In this document: one piece after another, positions 21,238 through 33,060 of the stretch
Layout: each line of letters begins with the position of its first letter
Position numbering within the stretch: position 1 is the first letter of the stretch
Assembly: GCF_954871325.1 (NCBI RefSeq)
Contig: NC_088775.1
Location: 48,771,561-48,835,560, forward strand
From: Gordionus sp. m RMFG-2023
Taxonomy: Eukaryota; Nematomorpha; Gordioida; Chordodea; Parachordodidae
Direction: 5' to 3'
DNA: 64,000 nucleotides
Notes under the pieces: model-generated
Told to the model about the DNA's origin: nothing
Seen by the model: the letters and a program-made list of their open reading frames with translations, nothing else
Database searches by the model: none
Made by a program: the position numbers and the translations under genes

Positions 21238-22555
21238 CCCTCTATTGCGTACATCATATAGATATATATTTTAATATAAAATTTTTTACATTTTTATACA
21301 CATGATGTATAATAGATACACATATATTTTATTTATTTCTATAATTAATTTTGTCAAAAATGAAAGACAGCTATCAATATAAAAATTCTAAAATACATAG
21401 TTTACAACTTTCGAATAGTTGCATTTTTCCCATTTTATAAATTATGCCATTTCCCTTATACAAATTTTTAAGGAACAGGAAGTTAAAAATTTTATTAAAT
21501 AAAGGTAAAAGAAATGTTTTATATATAAATAGATTGTTATATTCATTAATTGTGTTTAAAATTTAAATTTTAAGGTACGTGTACCCACATACATAATGTG
21601 CACAAATGCTATATGAATTTGGCTTTTTTGATAATTTTTTTTATATTATTAAATGTTCTTTATTTGCTATCTATAGTCAAAATGTACTGTATTCCAGAAG
21701 GTAGTTTCTAACCTTAGTGGCTCATCAGATGAGGAAATTCTTGATTCAAAATCAGCAGATGTTGCTTCTAGCGGAAATGCGGTATTTCAACTATTGGTAC
21801 CCCTACATTTCAATTTTAAATTGTGTTTTGATAATTGGTTCTGTGGTATAGAACTTCAAGTATTACTCGCCCAATAGGGAGTATTGCTACAACGAGAGCT
21901 AATAGAATTTATTATAATTGCCAGTTTCCAACTGAAAAGAATTGTAAAAGATGGAGCGTGGATTCACATAAGATCACGTAAAAGGTATCATCGTATAGTA
22001 TTCCATATACTTAATATGATGCTCATAAATGGTTAATGTATAGACGAGATTTTGTAGCTTTAAAGGTACTGGTAAAAGAATAGAATTAATATTTCAATAG
22101 TAAATACTCTGTAAATGTAACAAAAATATATACGCTAACATGAAAAACGAGTATCAATTGACACCAAATATTAAGAAAATCTAGCAAGGGACCGACAAGT
22201 CTTATTACACAGAAAAAAATAAGACATAATTTAATAAATTGGCCAAAATATAGTAAAAAGGCGCGATGCAAAAATCCTGGATGTAAATTTGTTACGAAAG
22301 TGATTTATACCAAATATGGTGTATCATTATGTTTTACTACAAAAAACGATTGTTTTAAATTATTTCATGAAAATTAATATAAATTTGTTTTGTTACATTA
22401 TTTATCAAATAATAAATTTATATGTCTTTATTTTATAATTGGTTTGGAATTGAAAAAATATGATACATTTTTTTAAAAGTTTATTAAAAGCCCTTTAAAG
22501 ACAAAAATAATTTTTTAAAATTATATCATTTATTGATATGTCCCTCAATAGAAGG
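21238..22555 (+). mobile_element. piggyBac element 3, flanked by TTAA
   Basis: TTAA lies at 21234-21237 and 22556-22559. The termini are CCCTCTATTGCG and, inverted, CCTTCTATTGAGGGAC. The related copy of the host repeat at about 50490 runs through the site without interruption, giving an independent picture of the empty site. Length is 1318 bp, short for piggyBac, so the centre is deleted. Confidence 0.8.
21690..22380 (+). pseudogene. piggyBac transposase remnant, both ends only
   Basis: An acidic N-terminal piece SSDEEILDSKSADVASSGNA lies at about 21720-21780. The cysteine-rich tail lies at about 22255-22375: ARCKNPGCKFVTKVIY then YGVSLCFTTKNDCFKLFH, typical of piggyBac proteins. The DDE core between them is missing or unreadable. 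Non-functional. Confidence 0.7.
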
Positions 22556-22559
22556 TTAA

Positions 22560-23160
22560 TGACAATCAACAGTACAATATCAATCAAGCTATGATCTACT
22601 AACCGTTAAGATTTAATGACAATCAACAGCACTTGGCAACTATTATGTATGGTTAAGAAAAAATATGGAGCTTCCTGGAACAGAAAGAAAATAACTTAAT
22701 TTTTACAGTTTTTATATCATTTATCGAATTTATGGATACTTTTATTTGGATTATATTTATAAATACGTAAATTGTGTTCTTTACTCCAGTTTGATTATTC
22801 AAGAAAGGGTGGGGGGGGGCGTGTAATATCTGTAGATTTGTAATTGACATTTATGGGGGGGGGGGGCGTATAATATCTGTAGATTTGTAATTGACATTTA
22901 TGAACATTTTTTTAAATTTTCTGGAAGAAAAAGATGGACTTTTAATTTTCTTTGTTTGATTTTTAAACATTTTTAATTATATTATGGAATTAATAAAAAT
23001 AAAAGGTTAATTATTCAAGCGAGAATGAAAATGAGATTAATTTAGATGTTCTATAAATCCAGAAAATACACATTAAAAGATCAATGAAATATTGGGTTAT
23101 GCTAATATTTTTATAATGTAATAAGTTTCGCTAAAGATGAATATTGGGAAAACATTTTTT
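22560..23160 (+). repeat. Dispersed repeat R, continued
   Basis: It resumes R after piggyBac 3 and runs into sequence matching 1660-1940. It contains two copies of a roughly 50-bp unit made of a 9-12 base G run followed by ATATCTGTAGATTTGTAATT (about 22808-22910). The G runs are striking in such AT-rich DNA. Confidence 0.6.
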
Positions 23161-23429
23161 AGGTATCAGATCGATTTTATCCCATAACTTCACTAAGCAT
23201 CAAAGGAAAAATAAATAAAAGGGATATAAATTTTACATCAGGTGGTTGTTCGTCACTTGTTCCTAGCCGAGGCATGTCGATGTCAACGGTAATGGGAGTT
23301 TTTAAAGTTTGGGCAGCCACCTTACTTTCCTGTAAATCTTTCAGAGCCAAAGCGACCTTTATAAAAAACATAAGTTATTGTATTTATATAAGTTGAAGAA
23401 AGTAATAATAATCTTAGAAAATTTATGGG

Positions 23430-23893
23430 ATATTATTATCCGATTTGTTAAAGTATCTCCTTCTCCGTTTAATGGGGAATTTCCGGGTTTACCCAGATTG
23501 GCCTGATTTTTTCCCCCATTTTTACGGTCCTGAGCATCAGTATTAGTAAGATTCATCTTTTTCATATTCGCCGCTATCACCTTTATCCACGTCATCTTAG
23601 GCCTTTCTCTAGGTCCTACTTCCATCAAGTTGCGTCTCTTTACCCAGTCATCTTTTGTCTTATATTCCACATGCCCAAACCATCTTAGTCTATTTTTTTG
23701 CATAACCACTCCAATCATTTCTACATCCATTCTTGCTCGCAATTCCTTGTTAGTTTTTCTCTCTCAGAGATACCCCACACATCCATCTAATCATCCCCAT
23801 CTATGTTCTTTCCAATTTGGCTTCTAAGCAACTCCTCACATAATTTACATAAACTTTACTCTTTAACTTCAGAAAGAGGTTTTTATTCGTTAA
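23430..23893 (-). pseudogene. LINE 3' fragment, same family as 14727-16075
   Basis: On the minus strand it reads GVVMQKNRLRWFGHVEYKT, then DDWVKRRNLMEVGPRERPK, then KNGGKNQANLGKPGNSPLN. These are close to the C-terminus of the plus-strand LINE. It starts inside the gene, a typical 5' truncation, and abuts the hAT at 23894. The RT core is absent. Confidence 0.75.
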
Positions 23894-24702
23894 AGTATCT
23901 AGATATAAAAATGTGGTATCTGTATCTAGATACACTTTTATAAAAAGTAGTTGAATCTATATCTAGATACTATTTTCGAAGTATCTGTATCTGTCTTTAA
24001 ATATGATACATTGATCTTTTATTTTACACTTCTATTAAATGTTTGAATGCAAAATCCATTTTATTTCATATGGGCATATAATTAATAAATAAAATAATTT
24101 AAAAAAATATTCAAACGTATTTATTATTAAAACTTATATATAAAAAAATATAAATATTCATTAAATATTATTATTTTTCCCCAAAATCTATAAATATCAG
24201 TTCAAGATTGTGAAGGATATTTAATAATGTAAAGGAATATATAAATCTTTGCTTAGCCATGATGCCCATTAATTAGAAAAATAAAAACCATTGATGCATA
24301 ATATTATTTTCGCAAATAAATTTATATTGAATTTTTAAAATAATTTTAGATATTCTTGACCTTTAATGAAAAATTATAAGTTTAATGTAAAATTATTATT
24401 TTTTGTTAAATGCTTGTTTTAAATGAAAATTTATTTAAAAGAACCATAAAAATAGGGGTATTGACATTATTTTTATTATTGTCTTGTTCGAGTAGTGAGA
24501 ACAAAATATAAAAATATTGTTCATATATTTTATGCTGTCATAAGAGTTTTTATTTAAGAACAACGGCGAACCCTGTATATAAGTATGATAAAAATTGTAT
24601 CTATATCTAGATACGTTCTTAGATAATGCACCTGTTCTAGATACATTTTTAGACGATGTAATGTATCTAAATCCATTTAAAAAATATCTTTTAACAACTG
24701 AT
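23894..24702. mobile_element. Non-autonomous hAT rich in ATCTAGAT palindromes
   Basis: The right end, inverted, is CAGTTGTTAAAAGATA. The left end keeps GTTAAAGTATCTAGATA, its tip replaced by the LINE fragment. TATCTAGATAC-type words occur about six times, clustered within about 110 bases of each end, like subterminal transposase-binding arrays. No coding sequence was recognised. Confidence 0.6.
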
Positions 24703-25879
24703 TATCATATTAATTAATAAAAATATTTATTATGGCAAGCCAATTATAAATTTACGTGTTTATTGACATCGTCTTTCGAAAACATATGAAATGATGTTTC
24801 TCTTCCCACGATACCAATCTGACAATTCTTTAAATATTTATTTAAAAAAATAACTACATTTAATTTGTATATTTAACTTTGTCATTCAATTCCATTTCAC
24901 TAGGCAAGGTTTCTTTTAGAGCTTTTATGGCGTGTTCAATCAAACAATTATAATCACCTAATTTATAAAAATAATGAAATTTGAAGATAAAAAAACTACA
25001 AAATAAAACAAGATAAATAAATAATCAATCTAAGAAAATAATTTTACATATTAAAGATGTTTAATAAATAAGTTGGAAAAATTTTTATGAAAAATAAATA
25101 AGTTGGTAAATCTAAATATCAATAAAGTTTTGTATGCAATAAAAAATATTATATTCTGTGCAGTTATAATGCATCATGAGATAGCAAATATAAGATAATT
25201 GAAACACATGTTAGTGTTATTAAACATTTTCATTTTAGTTATCAATTTATCAGTTATATCTAGTATTCATAATTTTGAGACAGCAATAAATTTAAATAAG
25301 AATTATTTTATTATTTAAATGTTTTCTTTTAAAATTTTGTTGTTAAAGGAAATTTTATTCCAATTATAGTTACATATTTTATAAATATATTCATCAATTT
25401 ATGAGTTCAGCCACCGTTTTTATTATAACTATCATATTTATGTATGCCATTTTGCGCTCTCTCCCTAACATATGTAACTGCCTGAATTTGGGATAAAGGA
25501 ACATAGATAAAATGATATTTATCTAAAATAAATTTTTGCCCTAAAAGGTATATTATATTTTGAATATTGAGTGTTTCATTGTTGCTTTAAATTTTTTTTT
25601 TTAATATTAAATAATTTTTTATTTTAGATGATATACAAAGGACGATGAATCTCATTAAAAAACATATTTTAATTAACTATAATACATTGATAAAATATAA
25701 TAATTTCATATTAACAACTATATCTATAATCAATATAAAAATATACAATTAAAAGAAGGGGTATTAAAAAATTTTTTTATATAGATATGGTTGGCGGGGC
25801 TTATGACCCATGTATGGATATGCAGTTGGAATGACAGATTTCGATAGATATTCTGTGTCGAAGGTAGAATCCTTCTTTT
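24703..25879. other. AT-rich DNA without identified gene
   Basis: A minus-strand scrap at about 24880-24960 reads GDYNCLIEHAIKALKETLPS, more protein-like than its surroundings, but I cannot assign it. About 25440-25505 carries the CAGGCAGTTACATATGTT motif shared with 16455-16503. Confidence 0.35.
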
Positions 25880-28640
25880 CAATCACCTATGGATAAACGT
25901 AACCTTTGCCCTATGTTTTGAATAATTTAAGGGTTTGGAGTCCAAATGATACACAGGTGTCTGAGACTACTGGAACGAACGAAACATTATTAAGGTGGCA
26001 ATATTTATTGGTTTTTGTATTCTCCGCTTTCGTGATGGAGTTGGCAGAAAAAGATTTGGCAAAACGATCTACGCATGTATAATCCCAAGCGAGGGGTAAA
26101 CCTTGGTTCCAAGGGACTAGCGTCATTCCATCCTGTCTGGTTTGATTATTGTAGCTTAGGCCAGTGGGTTCCAGCGAAGAGGGAATATTTATGGATTTCA
26201 GGGTTCTATTGATGATTGAATTAGTCTACCTTTTGAGAAACGACAGTGTAGGGGGTGGTGTCCAAGACTATCAATGTGAGTTTCACAAAAGGACACATGT
26301 TGTAGGCGTTACGATTTCGCAGCCTAAGCGTAGACCAATAGCTATTCTGAGTTCTTCGTTGTAAATAGCAAGCTTAGATTAGAGCTAGGTATAGTTTCTA
26401 ACCATTCATATCCCAGGTGGCATGTGGATGGGACTGGATATATTTGATCTGGAGAAAAAGTCGTATTGTAGTCATTATGTATAATTGGGGTTAGGATTAG
26501 GTGAAGAAAAAGAGATGGAGATTTTCTTTGAACAGCTTTGAAGTATAAGTATTCGACGCAATGCTGTATCAATGGCAAATTCGAGTCTCTGTCTTATAGA
26601 ATATGGATATGGGCAGTTTGGGGCATTTTTGCTTCAGAGGTCTAATGCTACCATATGATGTGGGTCGATAGTATCCAAGTCTCCAAGTGTAAATCGAAAT
26701 TTAGCAACAGAGGATAGAAAGACTGAAATGCTCAAGGATATGGGGGATTGGATAACTATACCTCCTAGTTTTGGAGGAAGGGTAGCTTGCATCCAGGAGA
26801 GTGATGAGAATTTGATGTTCAAAATATATTTAAGAGTATTTTTTAAATAGACTTCGAGATCTATTAATATTTCGGGGGAAGTGAAGATTGTTGATGAACG
26901 GGTATGTAAAATCTTTGGGATGAATAAAAAGCCTGATGAGCAGGCAAATGTTTTAAAATATTTTTCAATCTATTGAATTTGACTAAGAATTCATCTCTGA
27001 AATGAGATATAGCATTTTCCCCTCCAAGGTGAACCTAGATGGGTAAAGTTAGCTTTGTCCATTGATATAAAATTTTCGGGTGGGCAGTCCTATTCAGAAG
27101 GGGAATAAAATTCACACTTATGAGGATTTAGTGACAGTCATGTAATAGGGGCTAAGTGATTTATAATTGATAGAATTTTTATGATTTTGTTATAAGGGCC
27201 TGCTAGTGTGCCATCGTCCAGGTACAATACATTTAATTTAAGATCACAATTGATTATTAATTGAATGCCCTTGCATAATAATGGCGGACCTAAAGGGTCT
27301 CCTTGTTGGATGATTTAGAAAGAATGATAGAATCATTAAATTTTAAAAAGGTGGGTTGGTTGTAACATGCAGCGATGTATGTTGTATAATCTGGGAAAAT
27401 TTCACAAAAAGAGGGTATAAAATGTTCTCTTCTAAGTGAATTGAAGGCATTATGTAGGATTTTGAGAATGTATTGATCATGTGTATTATGGAGGATGACA
27501 CGTGTCGAGTGGGATACAGCTTCACATCCTTCAGGAACATTAAAACCAATCTGGTTTGGTTGTAGTAGATTGGAAAGTTAGATTTTATACAAGAGCAAAT
27601 TATTTTGGAAATTATTCGCCAGAAGAGTGACCTTATTAAAATAGGTCTGATGTCCCCATTGGTTTTATTTAAGGATATTATGCAGGCTCCAAAAATGATG
27701 GGCTTAATGGAATTAGGTATATTATTATGAAAGATATGATTGAGCAATATGGTAAATGTTTAATTATATTTTGAAGATAAATGGCTCAAAAGCCATCAAT
27801 GCCTCCAGAAGAATCTTTTTTGAATGCCATGATTGCATCCAAGATTTCCATCTCGGTTAGTGGAATAGGATTATTAGATGGTGGGAAGATGATTTGTGAA
27901 ACTTGAGGATGTTTAGATTGCATGGCCATGAGAGTTTTATCATCATTAGGGGCCATAGTATCACTGGAACAAGCTAAATTGATAGCTGAATTTACATTGC
28001 ACAAGTTGATTTTATTTTCAATAAGTTTGGCCTTTTTTTTATCTGTCAAAAGCTTATTTTTTTTATCTGTCAAAAGCTTATTGAAAGAATGTGGAGGTTG
28101 TTTGGGAATATCAAAATAATTAGTGTCATTTGAATTTAATGTTATTTTGATGTTTTGTGTTAAGTTTGATTTTGATGTTGGGAGATGTAGATTTAAATAT
28201 ATAAGTGATAATAGTTTAATCCAATTATCTAAGCTTTTCATATTTTTATTTAGGGAGATTAAAATAGTTTAAAAAAAATTGTGAAAATAGAATTCGAGCA
28301 CCTTTTGGAATGTGAGCTATTGTGGGTGGGAGACTTTCTTTCATAAATTTAGCCATTCTTGTGCCTCAGCAATAGAGGTTGAATCAATGTTATTATCTGT
28401 GCATGAAGATATAGTTGTAGGGATTGTTTCTGTGTTGAAGATATTGTTGGAACTTGAAATTGTAGGTATTGGTTCCAAATTAATACTATTAATAAGAGCA
28501 GGATAAGATGGAGGCATAACAGGATTATTGTTGTTAAAGAAAGTCCCTGATGAAGGGCATCTGTTGGCACGTTTACCATGACTAATTTTATTTCCTTTTA
28601 TTAGGGATACATTGTTATTGCAAGTGGGGCATAACACCAT
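25880..28640 (-). pseudogene. LINE with zinc-finger motif, YLDD reverse transcriptase and nuclease-like C-terminus
   Basis: Reading leftwards, an N-terminal MVLCPTCNNNVSLIKG (about 28640) is a C..C zinc-finger start. EMEILDAIMAFKKDSSGGID (about 27790-27860) precedes the fingers domain. PIIFGACIISLNKTNGDIRP lies at about 27630-27700. The palm box LYLDDGTLAGP lies at about 27195-27230. A thumb-like block SWMQATLPPKLGGIVI lies at about 26760-26800. The C-terminal block RQDGMTLVPWNQGLPLAWDY then TCVD lies at about 26040-26140, resembling the (P)D..D spacing of restriction-like endonucleases in early-branching LINE clades. Several frame changes break the 2.8-kb gene. Confidence 0.75.
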
Positions 28641-28849
28641 GGTTCATATTATTTTTACATATGATTATGATTAAAGTTTATTATATATTGAAAGATTCTT
28701 GATATGCAAAACAAAATTTATCTTAGTTTCAATCAGAGTCAGATAATTTGAATACTATTTTAGTAGAAATATTTTTTAAGAATCGAAAAAATGGAAATAG
28801 GAAATATAAGCGAATGAATACATATTGTTCTATGATGATGCACAATTTT

Positions 28850-29036
28850 TAAATATACCTTATTTATTTTTAATATTTATAGATAATAATGACGATTAAA
28901 AATATTCGGCCCTGTCTGGGTATTTTAAAAAAACAATTCTTAGGCCAGGCCCGAGTTTTTTAAAAAAATTTAGACCCTGCCTGGTTATATTTTAAAAAAG
29001 TAAATATACGGTCGACCCGGAATTAGGGCTGGGACT
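28850..29036. mobile_element. CAGAG-family fragment
   Basis: Blocks of GGCCCTG, GGCCAGGCCCG and GGGCTGGGACTG alternate with T/A runs as in complete copies. The termini are not clear. Confidence 0.4.
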
Positions 29037-29263
29037 GATATATATCTTATAAATACAAACCTTTTTATAAATTTAAATATGACATATTTTTAGAATTTTA
29101 AGTTTTGAGACTTTTTTTCATTTTTAAGAGCCATGATAAGTAAATATTCATTTTAAAACATTTGTATTATAATTTATACACAGATTTTTATTATTCCATA
29201 TCATATAAAATAATGACAAAAAAATCAATGTAAACATCGGTATTAGTGTTGTTTGAAATAAAA

Positions 29264-30166
29264 GATTAAATGGGTTGCAACATTTTAATATTTGATGCGT
29301 CCATCTGTGATATAGAATAAAATTTTAATTGTTCTGCACCTAGAATATATGTTTTTGCACTATCCAAATCCCTAAAATAATAAGTTGCAGACGGGTTGAA
29401 TTATTTAAAATTAATCTGAACGGACAAGTTAAAAATATTACGCAGAAAGAGATCTTTTTAAACAGTTTATTTGTAAAATAATATACTAGTAAAATAAAAT
29501 CGATAATATGCTTAATAAAATATTCGTTTTTACTGTAGCTGTTATACATTATAACAGCTAATAAGTCATTCGCTATAGTGTCAAAGTAGAGATCTAAAAA
29601 GAACTGGAAAATTTTATCATATTGCTTATAAACGTATTAATATTTTTCATCCATTAGGGCCATCTATTTTTTCTTCAATATTTGGTAAAAATGTATATTT
29701 CGGAAGAGTCGATAGCATCGCCAAGGTTTTGACATAGTATATATATTTATAAAAGGTGTCTAAATAAAAAGCAAAAAAAAATTTCGAAAACAAACTCCCT
29801 TTTTTGCTTAAAAATACAGGTAAAGCATTATAGGTAAACCGGAAATTAAAGACTCGTATTGGCGCCAATCTTTATTATTTTTTAATAGCCCTTTAGAGAT
29901 TTTTTTACTTACAATTTGATATATTATATATTTTTTTACTTTAAATAGTTTTTGAGATATAAACATTTTAAAAATTTTACAGATTCCAAAGTGGCCCATT
30001 TTTGCACGTTTGAGCCCCTATATTTCGGGAACCAGGTGTGCTAGCAAGTTAAAATAAACGGCTTTCATTTATTTACTTATCTAAATAATTCCAGAAATTT
30101 TTAACATTTTAAAAGGGGTCGGCCAAAAATGTGCCTTTTTTGATCGATTTGACATTGGGATGGCCC
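29264..30166 (-). mobile_element. GGGCCATTCC-family piece, copy A
   Basis: The tip at 30166, inverted, reads GGGCCATCCCAATGTCAAAT. The 903 bases match 44853-45769 along their length, including GGGTTGCAACATTTTAAT at the inner end. Both copies stop at the same inner base, so this is a unit and not a random break. The tip and the GGCCGACCCC block link it to the arms of the element at 8135-11957. It could be one arm of a long-TIR transposon or a non-autonomous element. Confidence 0.65.
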
Positions 30167-31225
30167 AAATATCCACATCTTGTATCTTATTGTTATTTTT
30201 AATAAGATACTTGTATTTATAAAGAATCTGTATCCATATTTCATGAAACCACCCACTCTGAACATTATAATAAATGAATTCTAAACAAATATTTAATTTC
30301 TTGTAGCATAAATGTAGAATAGAAAAACGTTTAATACTTATTTTATAAGAGTTTTTTTAGTCATAAACAAAAGCTTAAAATTATCATTAACAAGCAATTT
30401 TTAATTAAAGGATCGGATAAGCAAAAAAATTGTCTATCGGCCTTACATTGAATGAATAAAAATATATTTTTTACAAATTATTAACTTTGATTTATCTCTT
30501 TAGTGTACTTTTCCAAATAAGTCCTGGCAGCTTGCGACCTGGAACCAATAGCCATTGATTTGCAATCATAATAATTTGCAGATGGGCACAATTGAAAAAC
30601 ATGAGGGCCGACACTCTACATAAAATGTTTATTTATATATATAAATTAAATCATTATTTATTAACATATTCACAAAATATTTTCTTTTTTAATCAAATAT
30701 ATTTAATATCTCAAGTGAATGTCATCAATATTTGATAGTTTTCTATAAAAGAATGATTTCCTTAAACGCCTACTTTCAGGTTTTCAAATAATCTCTTGAT
30801 TACTTTCCAAAAAATATATAACAAAGGCATAGGATATAATTGAAAATTTTGTTCGAAAGAATGGTAAAATAGTTATTTATTGACATTTTTTATCTATGAT
30901 GTTCTTGAAACGAGATATATAAACAATGTTGTTTACATAATATAAATTTCTGTTCGAAAACAATAGAAAACCCCATAACTGCATTAAAAATGAAATTTAG
31001 AAATTATATTAAGAACAACATTTGATCATTTTATAAATATGTGCCATATTTATTATATTATTTACAACAGGATAAATCGAAATCAATTAATATCTATATT
31101 TAATATTATCCACAATAACATGTTCATACATTCTATTTATAAATAAATAACGGTGTAGCCGAGGGAATAAGAAATTCAAAAACTTTTCCCTTGGCAAATT
31201 TGAAAGTTAATAAATCTTTTAAATT
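30167..31225. other. AT-rich DNA without identified gene
   Basis: No conserved motif was found in any frame. Confidence 0.35.
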
Positions 31226-32504
31226 TAGTGCTGTAAACATTTCTAAAAAAATCGAAGGCGTTCATGTTCACTTTCAAAAAAAGGCACGCGTTCACTTTTG
31301 TTTAAAATTTTATGATAAAATTTTTTTTAAATTTAATTTATAAATAAATTATCCTATATTTTAGAACACAATATATTAGACATGTTAAAAATAATAGCGA
31401 ATAAAAAGATATTTTTATTTATAAAAAATTTCTCTTATTAATTATTATTTCAATTGTTTTAAAGATTTTTATCTGATAGAACGCTTGGCAGTTAATACGG
31501 CATTAACTATACTAAAAACGCGCTCTTCATGGGCAGATGAGGGGATTGAAGTATTATACTTAATAAAGAATTCTTTTAAAGTGGGGAACTTATTAAAAAC
31601 ATTTTTTTGTCCTTTGCTTCAAAAATTTGAGATAGGTTATCCTCTTCCAATCCATCCTCTACTTTCCCGTCAAAAAAAAGGATATCTCGAAATTAACAGT
31701 TCTTGCATTATCATTTCTAGGGTTTTGAATGCATTTTCAAAAACGATATAAGTTTATTTTTTATAGGTTTATTCTGTGGAATTGAAGTTTGAATACTGGA
31801 TGTATAATTGAAAAAACTTATTGATCTTATTATATATATATATGTTCAAATCTTTAAAAAAATAAAATATATGTATAATTAATTTGATAGCGATAGGTTT
31901 AATACCTTTTATTAATCCCATTTAATACTTCGTCTATCAATGTTTGACCATATTTTAGGACACTAATTTTTTTAATTTTAAAATAACTATCGTTATTGTT
32001 GGCGTCAAGTAGCCCAAATGCATTTTTTCTTCAAATTTAATGACTTTACTTAGTTATATTATATTATAAAAAATATTTAATATTACAATCAAATGTCGTT
32101 TTAATTTGGAACTTGAAGATTTTTAAACTGATATAATACTTTTTAGGCATATTTTATATATGGTAAATATTGTATTTCCTTTTATAAGATGTTACTGTAA
32201 AATATTTATCATATTTGGGCCATGGTGTTAATTCATCAATCAGATGATGATGTGAAATAATAATATGCTAATCTATTAATTAAAATATAAACAATAATAT
32301 CAAAATTAATAAACTATAGTAATGGCATGTTAAAAAAATTGAAATGTGAAAAAAGAACAGTTGATTATAAAATATAAGAGTTTTTTCTTAAAAAATTAGA
32401 AGGAACGCGTTCACGTTCAAAGTTCGTCAAAAATAAAAGGTACGCCGTTCATCATTTTTTTCAAAATAACGAACTTCGTTCAAGAATGTTCGTTTACAAC
32501 ACTA
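31226..32504 (-). mobile_element. hAT with TAGTGCTGTAAAC ends, copy 1
   Basis: The left tip is TAGTGCTGTAAAC and the right tip, inverted, is TAGTGTTGTAAACGAAC. Both ends carry AACGCGTTCACGTTC-type repeats within 150 bases. Flanks TTTTAAAT and TTTTAAGT resemble a decayed 8-bp duplication. On the minus strand at about 31470-31585 a transposase C-terminus survives (KYNTSIPSSAHEERVFSIVN). The family has a second copy at 43244-44639. Confidence 0.75.
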
Positions 32505-32589
32505 TTTTAAGTAAAATTATTAAATTGAATAACTTTGCAAATTTTATTTTCTTGCATATATTAAATATTTGTAATCGCTAATCCTAAGT

Positions 32590-33060
32590 TTACCAGAAAA
32601 ATTAAAACACATCTTTTGCCATCAGGGCTGAAAATAAAGGTGTGGAATTTTTTTCATTATCTCTATAATTTGGGAATAAAGGTAGCCATATTATATAAAA
32701 ATTCATTGAACTTTCAGCCATCATATTATAAAATACTGCAAGTGACCAAGTTGGAATTATTCTCTTGACATTATAACAGCCTACCATTATATCCATCGTA
32801 TCGACTCCGCTTTTGTCTAGTATAGGATAGAATAACTTCTGGTTTGTTTATAGCATTATCAATATTAATTTGGAATAGCATTATGCTAAAATTATTTGAG
32901 ATTTTTTTGGATAAATTAAAGCTTGCATCACCTTGAGATCCAAATAAAGTTGAAATTGCCGTTATTTTGAAGTGAACACCTATGGTAATTATAATTTATT
33001 CTTCTAATCGTATTCTTTTTGAGGTCATGATTATCTCGCTAGTGATAAACTTCAAGTTAT
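32590..33060 (-). pseudogene. piggyBac transposase fragment
   Basis: The minus strand reads KPEVILSYTRQK (about 32830-32870), then DIMVGCYNVKRIIPTWSLAV and FYNMMAESSMNFYIIW (about 32700-32795). This is the piggyBac block around the third catalytic Asp and the following W-rich helix (GVD..D......R.T..W....F...ld.a..N..i). No TTAA-flanked ends were located, so the element limits are unknown. Confidence 0.65.

Noticed and set aside
22808-22868. G-quadruplex or telomere-like G runs
   Set aside because: Two isolated G runs lie in a short duplication. There is no periodic GGG spacing and no telomere unit.
28312-28506. Plus-strand 64-codon frame
   Set aside because: It is the antisense shadow of the LINE N-terminus on the minus strand.
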